Assembly (NCBI GenBank): GCA_001599975.1
Contig: BCIO01000002.1
Location: 4,128,878-4,192,877, forward strand
Length of the DNA: 64,000 bases
Reading direction: 5' to 3'
Origin: Cystobasidiopsis lactophilus
Taxonomy: Eukaryota > Basidiomycota > Agaricostilbomycetes > Agaricostilbales > Chionosphaeraceae
Of the stretch, positions 20,130 to 30,935 are shown one piece after another; the stretch's first letter is position 1; each line of letters begins with the position of its first letter. The notes beneath the pieces are model-generated. The model was given only the letters and a program-made list of their open reading frames with translations. It was not told the origin of the DNA and searched no databases. The translations under genes and the position numbers were made by a program.

Positions 20130-22880
20130 ATGTCTCTTGACCGCGAACGAGCAACGATGGCAGCAACAACATGCGGGTTGGTGCTCTTGCCTTTGCCTTT
20201 TAAATCCTCTTGAACCTCAGACTGGCTCGATACAACAGCACCTGCTAGAGGCCATCGACCAATTCTCGCAGAACTCGTCTTCGGGCGAGTTCCTGCAGGC
20301 CATCCACCTCAAGCAGCTCATCGCAGAGATCCGCGAGGCCTCGGTGCGCCCGCGCTGCTCTTGTCAAGCTGTTGATAACTGTTGACATTCGTGCCGCACA
20401 GGACGAGCGGAATGGCGTCCAAGAGTTCTACGAGACGCTGGAGCGCATCACCAACGAATTGCGAGGCATGACGGCAAGTGATCCTTCCCTTGCCTTTTAG
20501 CACCATTTCCCTGTTGCTGAATGTGTTGGTGACCCATGCAGGAGCACTCCACCGCGTTCTTGAACCGGGTCAGAAAGGCAGAGGCGCCAAACTACTACGA
20601 TGGTGCGCCTTGCCTTATTCCCTCCAAACCTTTCCCGGCCTGTTGTCTCACACTTGATGTCCAAAGTGATCAAGAAGCCGATGGACTTGGGCACGGTGCT
20701 TAAAAAAGTTAAGGCGCAGCAGTACAAGGACAAGCAGGCCTTCTCGGACGACCTCACGCTCATCTGGGACAACTGCCTCGAGTACAACACTTGGCCGGAC
20801 CATCCCCTGCGCAAGTCGGCCAACATCCTCCGCAACAAGACCAACTCCCTCCTCCAGTTTGTCACCGAGATCCCCACCAAGCAGGCCACCCCAGCGCCTG
20901 GCAGCGTGCGCGCGGGCTCTGTGATCGCTCCCAGCGATGTCGACGCCGAGGGGGACACCGACGAAGAGGCTGACGACACCAACCAGACTCGCAAGGGGCG
21001 CACGAGCACCAAGAGGGCCATCAACCAGTCTCACAAGGGCTTGAAGATGGAGGAGGACGAGAACGCTTCGCCGGCCCGCACGCGCGAGAACAGTATGGTC
21101 GCCGGAGGGGCTGCAGGCGGCGACTCGATGGACATTGACACCCCAGGGCCAGAGTCGGAGTACCACCGCTCGCGCAGCCCGTCCTTCGACCCCAAGCGCT
21201 CCATGAACAAGCGCAAGTCGCTCACCACCCGCACCGACCTGCTGCCCTTCGAGGAGCGGCCCGCCTTGGTGCGCTCCGCCGAAGCCATGGCCTCCTTCCA
21301 AGACGCCGACCGCGGCTTCCCCACGCCCTCCACCTCGGCCATCACCATCGAGCAGCTCGACGCCGGCCGCGCCTCCACCCCTCGCTCGCCCATCAAAAAA
21401 CCGATGCCTCTACCGGTCCAGCAGCTCTCTGGCCGCGCCACCTCAGTCGTCTTGCCAGACAGCAGGGACGAGGAGGAGAACCCGCAAGGGCCAGAGTGGG
21501 ACTGGTGGGACCAGCTGAACAAGGACGCTTCGCTCCGGTCCGGCGTGCCCACCTTGTCCTTCGCTTCTTGCTACGTCCCCAAGCTCACCAAATACGTCAC
21601 CGCCTCCAAGAGCCTGCCCAAGAAGCCCAACGCTCTGCAGGCCGTCATGGCTTCCAACTTGGGGCTGTTGCAGCAGATCCGCACCGTCAACAACCGCATG
21701 CAAGCCACCGCCCAGGCTGCAGCAGAGAACACCATCTTGCCATCAGATCAAGCGGGTGGGCCTGCTGAGACCGTCAAGTCGGAGCCAGCCAGGTTTCAAA
21801 AGCTGGGCCTGATCGGCGTCCCAGCGGATTGCTACCGGACCCCGAACGCCTCCCACGCCGCCTTTAACGAGCTCCAAACTGCTTGCGCAGCTCTGACTAG
21901 CCATGCTGGGTTTTCCTGTGGGTGGCGTTCGCCTATTAACTTGGAGTGCGACACCATTCTGATTTTGTTGACCACCCTACAGCATCTTCCCGGCAAGCTC
22001 TGAACATGCTCGGTGCTGTTACAATTGACTTCATCACCAACATGGCCCGCTCCATGGACTTTGCCACCGGCCTCTACGCTCACAGAATGGAGCCTCGGGT
22101 GGGCCGGTTCCCTCCTTGCTTCAAGATTTGATTTTTGAGCGTTGTAACCTCACAGGAAATTCTCCTTCGCGCAATTCAGCACGGGGGCATCGAATCGCCC
22201 GAGGTTCTGAAAGATTACGCGGAAGGCGTCAAAGCGCTCAACCCCCGGCTGCAGGACTCGCTCAAGGCTCAGATCGAGACTCGGGCGCAGCAGTTGGAGC
22301 GGGTGCGGCGTGCTGGATACCCTGTCAAGCAGCCGGAACCAAGGCCAACAGAGAACGCAGAAGGGTGAGCTGGTTATCCCTCCGTTCGACCCTCGAATAG
22401 TCTGCTCATTCCACTCGCAGGACCACTGAGCCTGCCAAGAGTACGTTGACCTTTTCCTTTGCTCCAAGGCAATCGCTCATTAGCTCCCTAGTCATTTTAG
22501 GAAGTCCGGAACCGTACGTGATTTTGCCAGAATTTGATCACCGGAGCGCTCAGAGCTGATCACCACACCACAGAACGGCTCCTCCTCCTTTTGGCACAGC
22601 CACACCCTTTGTCCCATTGCACAGCAGCGACGAAAGCTACCGGCTCCAAGCGCTGGAAGCTCAGATCGGCTTACTCCGCCCTTTCCTCGTCGCCCGCAGC
22701 AAATCGGAATACGGTTTGCAAGAGGATGTCAACCTGCGGCAGAACCTCAAGGGGAAGCCTCGACCCAAGGTGCCTCTGACAGGCAAGATTGAGCTGCCGC
22801 CACCCAAGAGGAAGGCGACCAGCACCAATGCGGCGTCAAAGAAGCAGAAGGTGTCCGAGAGCGCGGCGGTGGTCATCTGA
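20130..22880 (+). CDS. SPT7: SAGA subunit Spt7, bromodomain plus histone fold
   Basis: Nine exons are proposed. The order is an N-terminal helical part (LLEAIDQFSQNSSSGEF, EFYETLERI), then the bromodomain EHSTAFLNRVRKAEAPNYYD / VIKKPMDLGTVLKKV / DDLTLIWDNCLEYN. A long acidic, Ser-rich linker follows, then the histone-fold region (ALNMLGAVTIDFITNMARSMDFATG ... EILLRAIQHGGI) and a basic tail. In SAGA, Spt7 is the scaffold that pairs its histone fold with Ada1. The intron after RGMT (20474-20541) begins gcaagt and is a GC-AG intron. The start could also be the second ATG at 20157. Acidic and basic tails flank the histone fold as in the family. Confidence 0.85.
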
Positions 22881-23086
22881 ACGAACGCCTTCGTTTCTCT
22901 TGCAATGCCAGCATTGCCCGCTGCTGCCTCCTATACACTCTGTGCAGGCCCTGGCCTAAACAGAGAGACCAGGTCACGCCACGCCGCCTTAATGACCTGT
23001 GAGACAAAAAATGACGCAGCCAAAGAAAAACAGTGTGCCCCAACTCCTCTCGGATTTTCTTCCTTTGCCTCCAAGTAGATCAAAAT

Positions 23087-25242
23087 ATGCGAACATACTT
23101 CCCTGCAGCTCTAACGCTGTTGGCCGCCGCCAATGCCTCGCCCATTCGCCGGCAAGCAGTCTCCTCCGAGTCTGCGTCCGATTCGAGTGTGGCCTCTGCC
23201 TCGGCTTCCGCTTCCGCCCCAGCGGCTTCTTCCACGGTCGTCTATAACTTCACCTGCGCCGACCCATATCATTTGACCTACACCGAAGAGCAAATGAACT
23301 TTGCCGCTTCCTTGCAAAGCGTCGAGGGCTTGGTCGGCAATTGGAGCGATTCAACGTGAGACATTGGCTGTTCCCATTTGGCAAGTTTGCTATTTATTAA
23401 CGAGAGAGCAATGCGGCAGGATATTTGGTGTGGTCTCTGCGACAGGCGATGGAATCACTGCGGGCTCCACCCGAACCGTCCTCTTGTTGGTGTTCTTGCT
23501 GTCCAGGCTGTCAACAGTTCCTGACTCTGTTTACTACAAAAAAGCCCTGCGACCAGCGTCTCCAGCGACGAACAGCTGACCAACTACACCGTAATCACTG
23601 CCTCTGGGGCCATCAACGAGACCTGGACCTCCAGCAGCACTTCGACGCTGGACTTTGGCACTTTCACCATCTCGAACTACACTTCGGAGCTCCAGATCTA
23701 CACCAATGACACGGACCCTTCGCAGACAACGATCAAGTGGTTCTCCAACTACTGCGCCTCGAACATGGCCAGCGCCCAGGCTTACATGGAAGGCTACGCA
23801 TCGTCAGCTTTCAACAACGTCAGCACCACCTTGTCGGGAGGAGCCAGCTCTGGAATGTCTTCCGGTGCTCCCTCCATGGCCACTTCGGCTCCAGCGTCGT
23901 CCGCGTCGGCTTCCATGTCTGGCACCGACCTCGTTCCAGTGCCGCCACCAGTCACTTCTGGCCTACTTTCGTCAGCCGCCTCGTCTTTAGCTTCATCGGT
24001 TGGATCGGTGTCTTCGGCAGTCGTCTCCTCAGCATTGGAATCTGGCAGTGGCGTGGCACCCCTCCCAGTGCCAGTGACCCCGTCTGCAGCATCTTCAGAC
24101 CTCAGCATGGCCAGCGCTTCTGCTTCCAGCGTCGTGTCATCTGCAAGCAGCCTTGCAAGCGAGGCGTCCTCAAGCGCTGTCTCCTCGTCCGGTATCGATT
24201 CAGCAGCATCGTCATCCGGCGAGGCCTCCTCGTCGGGCGCCGGCCTGGTCCCTGTGCCCATTCCGACGTCTGGCGCTCTCAGCTCGGCATCATCCGCTGT
24301 CGACTCAGCTTCAAGCGTCGCTTCTTTGGTGTCTAGCTCTGCTTCCAGCGAGGCATCCAGCGTGGCCTCCGCATCTGGCTCCGACGCCAACGCCTCCACT
24401 CTAAGCGACCTTTCTTCCGCCAGCTCTTCCGCTCTGTCCTCGGCCAGTAGCGCTTTAGCAAGCAGCTCTTCCGAGAGCAGCGCGTCTGCCGGTGTCACCC
24501 CAGCCCCCGTCCCAGTTCCGGGTCCTGGCGGATCATCGGGCTTCAGCAGCGCCAGCGAGACTTCGCCGCCGGCTTCTGCTTCCGAAAGCGTGTCCCTCAG
24601 CTCGCTGCCTGACTCGACCACTGTCATCTCGATGCAGTCCGTCAGTGGCTCGTCGTCTGGCGATGTCTCTCTGAGCACTGCCGTTGTGCCGGGCGGCGTG
24701 TCCGCCATATCTTCTTCTTCGGGCATGTCTGGCTCTTCGGCTGTCAGTGGATCAGATTCTGGATTGGCCAGCTCGGGCATTTCGGGAAGCGGGATGAGCA
24801 GCGCTAGTGGCTTGAGTGGCAGCGGCAGTGCTTCGCTCTCGCCCTCGGCATCCTTTTCGGCGAACCCTGCTTCGCCCACCGGCGGCAGTCTCATTGTCAA
24901 CACTCCTGCGTCGCTTGTTCAGTGCGAGCCTGTTGAGTAAGTTGCCTCTCAAACCGCGATGGGTTGGCAGGACTTTTCTAATCTTTCTGCCGCAGGCTCA
25001 TGTACTCTGGAGGCACAGCGCCATACTTCTTGAGCGTCATTCCAGGCGGTATGATCTCGGCACCGGCCATTGAAGAGTTCCCGGAGCAAAGCATTCCTGG
25101 CTCCTACACTTGGGACGTCAACGTGCCCAGCGGAACGGCCGTCACCTTCAAAATTACAGATGGTACTGGCGATGTCAACTACTCGGCTCAAGTGATGGTC
25201 CAGCCAGGAACGTCGACCGATTGCTTGGCTCCGGCGGCATGA
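23087..25242 (+). CDS. Secreted Ser/Ala-rich cell-surface protein
   Basis: At least four exons start MRTYFPAALTLLAAANASP, a clear signal peptide followed by an RRQ basic site. A first ordered domain (YNFTCADPYHLTYTEEQ ... GDGITAGSTRTV ... LTNYTVITASG, many NxT/S sites) precedes about 300 residues that are nearly all Ser/Ala/Gly/Pro/Val, presumably heavily O-mannosylated. The final exon codes a compact domain (LMYSGGTAPYFLSVIPGG, YTWDVNVPSG, DGTGDVNYSAQV) that ends near a Cys. Two-domain proteins of this sort occur in basidiomycete cell walls. No GPI signal is visible at the C-terminus, so it is probably released or wall-bound. The intron at about 23515-23555 is placed tentatively because the frame before it (TVLLLVFLL) looks unusual. 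Confidence 0.65.
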
Positions 25243-25361
25243 TTGGGACTAGACACGGACAATTCCTGCCATCATCTAGAGGCCAAGCCGCCATTGTAAA
25301 ATTCGACCAAATAAATAGCTTAGTCAATGCACTTCAGCCTGGCGTACAGCCATCTAATTGC

Positions 25362-26771
25362 TCAAACTCCCACAGCGGCCTTGACTTGGGCCAAGCCAGA
25401 CGCTGCGGCATTGGTGACCGCCTGGGCCGCGCTGGTCAGGACATTCTTCTCGTCCGCGAAGAAGACGTAGCCACTGTAATAAAAGACAATTTAGCGACCG
25501 TGTGCCGTCAAGATCAAGGGACCGAAACGTACAAGTTGGTCGAGGGGTCGTTGTAGCGCTTGCGGTCTGAAACAAGGCTTTGTTAGTTCGAGGACATACG
25601 GAGACCCAGAAAGAGAACACACGGTCCAGCGCATCGATCTTCTTGACATCCTCCGCGCTCAGCTCGAGAACGCCTTGGTTCTCCTTGATGCGGTCGGGGT
25701 TTTCGCTGGTGGTCAAGGCCGTTAGATTCGTGGCGGCATAACACTCAAATGAAACATACGATTTGGGGATGACAGAGTACTCGTGCGCCATGCCCCAAGA
25801 GAGAACAACCTGGCCAGCCGTGTGGCCAGTGCGAGCCGCAATCTCCTTGACGGCCTCGGTGGCCACAATCTTCACATCGCCCTTGGCGCCATCGTAGATG
25901 GGGTTCAAGTTGCCGAACGGGCTGTAGGCAGTCACTGTAATGCCCTGCTCTTGCAGCCATTTGGTGTACTCGAGCTGTGCGAGGTAAGGATGGAGCTCCA
26001 ATTGGATGTTGGCCGGCTTGATCTTGGCACTCTTGATGAGGTCCTCCCTGCGAAAAAAAGAGAGAGTTTGAGCTCGATACAAATCTGGCTAGGGCCGGCA
26101 GAAGCCCGCCAGCCCTGACAGAGTGAAGGTTCGGAGAACTTACGTCTCGCTGCGGGTGAAGTTCGAGATACCGATGTTCTTGACTTTGCCGGTGTCCAGA
26201 AGTTTCTCCATGGCGGCCCACGTCTCCTTGTAGTCAACGGTGTCGCGAGCGGCGGCGCCATTGATCTTGGGGAACTTGTCATCGCCCGGGATGAAAGAGG
26301 ATGGCCAGCTGCAAGCCAAACGGAAGAGATCATCAGAGGAGTGGAATAAATTGAGAAGACGCCGAAAGACTTGCTGGATGAGATAGAGGTCAAGGTAATC
26401 GGTGCCCAAGTCGGCCAAAGTCTTGTCGAGCGCCTTCTCGACCTCTTCGGGCCTATGGCAGTTGTTCCATAGCTTTGGTTTTCCATATCAGATTTGGAGA
26501 CAGACGCTCGAATGCAAAGCGGCCCTACCTTGGAAGTGATCCAAATGTTGTCCCGGCTGACGCCAGATCGAGCGATGCCCTCGCCGACCTCTTTCTCGTT
26601 ACCGTAGATGGAAGCGGAGTCGATCAAGAGGTAGCCCGCCTTGAGCGCTGTCTCGACAGCCTCCTCGACCTTTCCAGGCTTGCTCTGCCAGCAGCCATAG
26701 CCGAAGAGAGGAAGCTGCTTTTGCGGGTTGGTGCTGTTGGGCAAGGGAATGGTGCGGGTGTAAAATGCCAT
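25362..26771 (-). CDS. Aldo-keto reductase (AKR family)
   Basis: About seven exons encode a full (alpha/beta)8 reductase. It starts [13 protein letters not shown] and reads [17 protein letters not shown]. The catalytic tetrad is all present: Asp and Tyr in IDSASIYGN, Lys in WITSK, and His in LYLIHWPSSF. The His codon is split by a GC-AG intron (26309-26374). Cofactor and fold motifs follow: [34 protein letters not shown], and the NADPH-binding IPKS ... ENPDRIKEN. The family reduces aldehydes, ketones or sugars with NADPH; the substrate cannot be told. The C-terminus ends AAVGV at 25364-25362. Confidence 0.85.
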
Positions 26772-28261
26772 GCTGATTCACAAAATAGGCGGCCGTTCTT
26801 GTACAAGAGTCGTCGGAGCGAAGAGAAAGGGAAAGAACGAGTCGGAGTCGCATTTCAACTTTTTTGCCGCGTCGCAGCTCGTCATCGGTTACAAAATTGG
26901 ATGTTCGTTGGGGCCAAGGTGGGCAACAAAGTGAGTGCATATAATCATTAGTGCACAGTTTACAATGCTCGACGAGGAAAATTAGAGCCCCAGAGATTAC
27001 AACCTTTGAGAATTGGGCATTTTGGAACAGTGGCGGCGGCAAGTGAGGGATGGTGGCGGAACGGTAGACAATGGCCCCCAGAAGGATGAGAGATGTCGAA
27101 AGATGAAGGTGGGAAAGCGCGAGGGATCTGCAAGGATGTGCTGGGCGAAGCTATCAGCAGAGAGGGGAGCTCAGTCGAGACGAGACTCACAGCAGTGCCT
27201 CGGGCCCCATCGCACATGCACATGCTTTTCGCTACGAAGAGGCTGAGTGTCTTCGGCCAGAGGTGCGAGGAGTGGGTGGAAGCTTGATGTGTAGAACTGG
27301 CAACGCAGACTCGGCTGTCATGCCTGCTCTCACAAGGGAAAGGTTAGGCCGATCCTCGATGACGACTCCAGAAGGCGAAGCTCACCAAGATAACAGTGAA
27401 GACAACCGTCGACTCTGCGAGCATGGCCGCAGATCTTCTTTGGGCTGGGGCTGATCGACGCTGCCGACGCTGCTTTCCTGCTCGAGCTCCTTGACCAGAG
27501 GCGCATCTTGAACGGTGATGGCTCGTGAAGCGCAAGAGAGTCATCGGGGCAGCATCGACTTGTAGCGCAAAGTCTAGTAGGCAGAGGCCACGAAGGAAGC
27601 CACGAAGGAAAGAGCTGGCCTCTGTCTTGCAGCTAGCTCTGCCCGCTTCGCAGGAACCCTGAAAATCTACGGCATGGTAGTAGCAGCCAGACTAGGTTGA
27701 ACTAATAAGCAGCAAACTGGAAAGAATGACAGAAAAGGCGGGCGAGAAACGCCGCAGCCAGCCCGCGAGCAATTGCAACGGGCAAAGACATCTGCTAGTA
27801 CGGCAAGGCAAGATCTGAGTGCGGGGTGCCGTAGAAGCCACGCGATTCGAGGTTGCTTGTACTGCGTCATTGGCAGGTTGCTAAATTTGCAGGTGAAAAG
27901 GGAGGCAGGCGACGCAAAGGAATTTGGCCAGAGAGGACGCGTCTCTGCGCTGGGAATTGCCCATTCGCCACCAATTGGGACATGCGAGGAGTACAGAAAC
28001 GCATCAGAAGGCTTCAAATGGCGACATTGGGTGGTGGGTTCTCGATCAGAAGCAGGCTGGCCGCGCGAGGCCCACGGCGGACTAATTCGCTCCCGACCGG
28101 GTGCGCGCTCGGTTTGCTCCAGACATCCATGTTTAACTGCCAGACATCTGCTAGAGCTTTAAATCTGAGGGTTGAGGACTACATGAGTGTGGAGAGTGGT
28201 CTGCTTGCTTTAGTCCTGCCGTTTTTGCCATGATTCTGTGTCTCATTCGGCCTTGGAGCTC
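26772..28261. other. Gene-poor stretch of about 1.5 kb
   Basis: Several frames of 60-130 residues exist on both strands, for example a minus-strand MLAESTVVFTVIL hydrophobic segment near 27400. None has consistent splice sites, domain or composition. Most of it is likely the upstream region of the strongly promoted secreted repeat gene, together with the AKR promoter. Confidence 0.4.
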
Positions 28262-28268
28262 TATAAAA
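28262..28268 (+). promoter_or_regulatory. TATA box of the secreted repeat gene
   Basis: The sequence TATAAAA lies 80 nt before the ATG at 28342 and is followed by a pyrimidine-rich leader (ttccttcttcagtcc). It is the clearest TATA element I noticed in the window. Fungal genes with TATA boxes are usually inducible or highly expressed. Confidence 0.6.
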
Positions 28269-28341
28269 TGCCCTTTCGCGTCTCTTGTTCCCAAACCACT
28301 TTCCTTCTTCAGTCCATCCTTCCAAACTCCATCTTGCTGCT

Positions 28342-29335
28342 ATGCGCTCTTTCATCATCTCCTGCCTTGTCCTCAGTGGCGCCCTGGCTGCTCCCATTGG
28401 CGAGTTTGCTGCCCGTCAAGGTTCGTCTCTTTGCCTTTCCTCTCAACCTCCTCTTTGACGCATAAACTTACAGCTGCTCTCGAAGGTTCCATCGCCAAGC
28501 GAGCTGCACCTGCCTTGCCCGATGGTGAGCATCTCCCTCTTGATCCTTTGTCCACGTCGAACCTAAAACGCATTGGGCCACGCAGTTTCAGCGGTCTACG
28601 TGGATGCGAACTCGGCGGTCGAAGGCCTCGTCGAAGCTGTCGCCGTCAACCTGCCGGGGCTAGCGCAGGTGTACGCGCGCAGCCAGCCCGCCTTGCCTGA
28701 CGGTCGGTCCTCCGGTCCTTTCCTTGTTGCGAACACAAAGTTGAAACCTTACACTCAAGCTTCTGCTGCCTATGTCGACCTCAATCCCACTGTCCAAGGC
28801 TTGGTCGACGCCATTGCTGTCAACTTGCCAGGTCTCGCGCAAGTTTATGCGAAGCGCTCGGCCCCAGCTCTGCCCGACACCTCCGCCGTGTTCGCCGATC
28901 TCAATCCAGTTGTCGAGGGCCTTGTGGACGCCATTGCTGTCAACCTTCCTCCAGTGGCCCAGGTCTACGCTCGGTCCATGGAGAAGCGCTCTGCTCCTGC
29001 CCTTCCTGATGGTTCGTCCCTCCCTTCCTTTACATTCTCAATCACCTCTAAGTTGTTATGGTCCTATAGCAAGCGCTGTTTATGCCGATTTGAACACGGC
29101 GGTCGAAGGGCTCGTCAATGCTGTCGCAGTCACTCTTCCGGGCGTCGCCCAAGTTTATGCGCGCTCAGCTCCAGCTCTTCCCGATTCTTCCGCCGTGTAC
29201 GCAGATCTCAATGCAGCTGTTCAAGGGCTCGTGGACGCCATCGCGGTCAATGTTCCCGGGTTGGCTCAGGGTGAGCTCTTTGCCCTTTCCATCTTGACTT
29301 TTGGCTCATCTTTGGTTCGCGCAGTCTATGCTTGA
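28342..29335 (+). CDS. Secreted, Kex2-type repeat protein (236 aa)
   Basis: Six exons are placed: 28342-28420, 28474-28524, 28586-28702, 28760-29011, 29070-29270 and 29325-29335. A signal peptide (MRSFIISCLVLSGALAAP) is followed by a short propeptide ending IAKR. Five tandem units of about 31-44 residues follow. Each has the pattern SAVY.DLN..V.GLV.AIAVNLPG.AQVYA, then (K)RS or RS, then APALPD. KR sites occur after IA, YA and ME; the other units have ARS. All introns before the repeats are phase 1 in the codon after ALPD, so exons are symmetric and the array can grow by exon duplication. Dibasic sites between hydrophobic repeats are the layout of Kex2-processed repeat proteins; some of these yield pheromones, repellents or cyclic peptides. 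No modifying enzyme was seen nearby, so the peptide's fate is inferred. Confidence 0.8.
28586..29335 (+). repeat. Five tandem protein repeats across four exons
   Basis: The units start near 28586, 28760, about 28880, 29070 and about 29188. Exons 4 and 5 each hold two units, exon 3 one. Units 2 and 3 are most alike (GLVDAIAVNLP). Unit 4 differs most (NAVAVTLPGV). Introns also share their position, which points to duplication of intron-exon blocks rather than slippage. Confidence 0.75.
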
Positions 29336-29446
29336 TCATCATCATCTGCCACATGTCCAAAATAGTCCTGTCTTCACTTAATCTCACCACACGATTGTTC
29401 ATATAAAGAATCTTTGAAATGTCCATAGCGAAAGGAAGCACTTTTC

Positions 29447-30564
29447 TCACTCCTCCTGTTCCAAGTCGTCATCGTGTGCCAGCAGTTTGTTGAACACCAT
29501 CGAATCCAAGGTGTCTTTTGAGGAAGGAAAGGTGAAAGGGAGAGCGGAAGGGTATGCCATGAAACGAAGAGCGTGAAAGAAATTACAGTGCGTGCAACGG
29601 TGTAAAACAGATCATCTAAAAAGCGAACAAGTGCATGGCATGTCCCAGGATCTGTAAAGTCACCCGTAAGGAAGAACCACTGAGCTCTTTCGCCCAAAGT
29701 GATCAAACCACAGAGAAGAAGGACCTACCACCGCACCCAGCCCATCTCGTCCGCGAACTGGTCCTCGTCCTCGGCGGCCATGTGGTGGCTCTTGTACGGC
29801 TTCTTAGACAGCATCAAAGGGTAAGCGTTGGATAGTGCCAAGACGAGGAACAATCCCTGTTTGTTCGCCACACCCACTCAGTGGGCTCAGGGCAAAGAGG
29901 GAGAGGAGGACGAACGAGCATGACCGCTAGATCTATCAACTTGTCCGACGCAGGGTATTTCGGCTGCTTGATCGCGTCCGAAGCCATCGTCTTGATACGC
30001 GCCACGCCCAATCAGAAACAGGGGGTTTTTGAGAAAAGGAAGGAGATGACGACGCACGATGGTAGCGTAGAAAGCGACTTGGACGGCTTCGGTGAGCGTC
30101 ATGAGGGACCAAAAGACGACCAAGGGCAGGGAGAACTTGGCCGCTGCTTCCGGGCTGAACGGGACCAGGGTGAGGGCCATCAACAGCCCGAAGAGCGCCA
30201 CTTTTCGGAAACCCACTTCCCTCAGTCCTCAAACTCCTCCTTGTGGGAGAAAAGAGAGCTCACCTGGGAGTAGACCAACGCCTTCTTTGGAGATGGCCAA
30301 CCTGGCAATCTCCAGCGTCTGCATCGCCACCGCCGCGATGGTCAACAGCACATCTACGACCAACCACCACTTGGGCTTGAAGGACGCCGGCACAGTGGAC
30401 AGTTGGCGGGTCTTGATGGACTTGAAAATGACCAGGGCTATCAATAGCAAGGCGGGCAAAGGGAAGAAGACGACGTCGACCAGGCAGGTCGGGTTGCCCA
30501 GGTTGCCATTCACCTCCGTCGTCTGCAATTGTCTCATCATCTTCAGTAAGATGTGAAGGGACAT
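29447..30564 (-). CDS. Five-helix membrane protein resembling an ABCC TMD0 domain
   Basis: At least four exons encode five hydrophobic segments in order: VDVVFFPLPALLLIALVIF, WWLVVDVLLTIAAVAMQTL, VALFGLLMALTLVPF, SLPLVVFWSLMTLTEAVQVAF and LIDLAVMLGLFLVLALSNA. It begins near a Cys in NPTCLVDVV and has EIARLAISKEG. It ends with PLMLSKKPYKSH and an acidic tail (AAEDEDQFADEMG). This matches the TMD0 plus linker that opens MRP/YCF1-type ABC transporters, but no ATPase core follows: the secreted repeat gene starts right beyond. A minus-strand frame ending LLAHDDDLEQEE at 29449-29447 may be the last exon; otherwise it stops at 29725. The stand-alone state could be ancestral or a truncation. Confidence 0.55.
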
Positions 30565-30935
30565 CTATAAGAGGGAGAGACTTGCATGGAGAGCGTCGAT
30601 TCGATTGCTGCACAACATCGTTCGAAAGTGGGCTGATTTGTCGTCAAAACTGTCTTGTACTTCCAAACCCGAGAACGAAAGTCCTGGGAAAACGAGGATG
30701 TCGACTGGTCGAGAGAGAGAGAGCAAACAGATGTGGCCTGACTCCCACGAAAACAGAACTGGCCAAACAGGGACAAACTTCGAACCTTAAAATGGCGACC
30801 TGGTCGGCCCGGACGTCATCGCTTGATCGTCCATTCATCTGTCACTTGACATGTGCCATTCTTTCAATCTGTCACTTGTTCCCTCGGTTTTGCACGCGAG
30901 AAGTGTTGCGCTTCATCCACCACCGCCCTCGACAA

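Noticed and set aside
20648-21301. 217-codon minus-strand frame
   Set aside because: Antisense shadow of the SPT7 bromodomain and linker.
23794-24903. 369-codon minus-strand open frame
   Set aside because: It is antisense to the Ser/Ala-rich protein. Its Glu/Asp/Ala-rich composition is what the opposite strand of tcc/gcc/agc codons gives. No start context or splice sites.
28342-29335. Dikaritin-type RiPP cluster
   Set aside because: The precursor layout fits, but no UstYa/DUF3328 oxidase, tyrosinase or peptidase gene is visible nearby. Only a repeat precursor can be claimed.
28586-29335. CRISPR-like array
   Set aside because: The repeats are coding, of variable length, and separated by introns. 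The setting is a eukaryotic genome.
29447-30564. Complete ABCC transporter
   Set aside because: No Walker A, signature or Walker B motif follows within reach on the minus strand.
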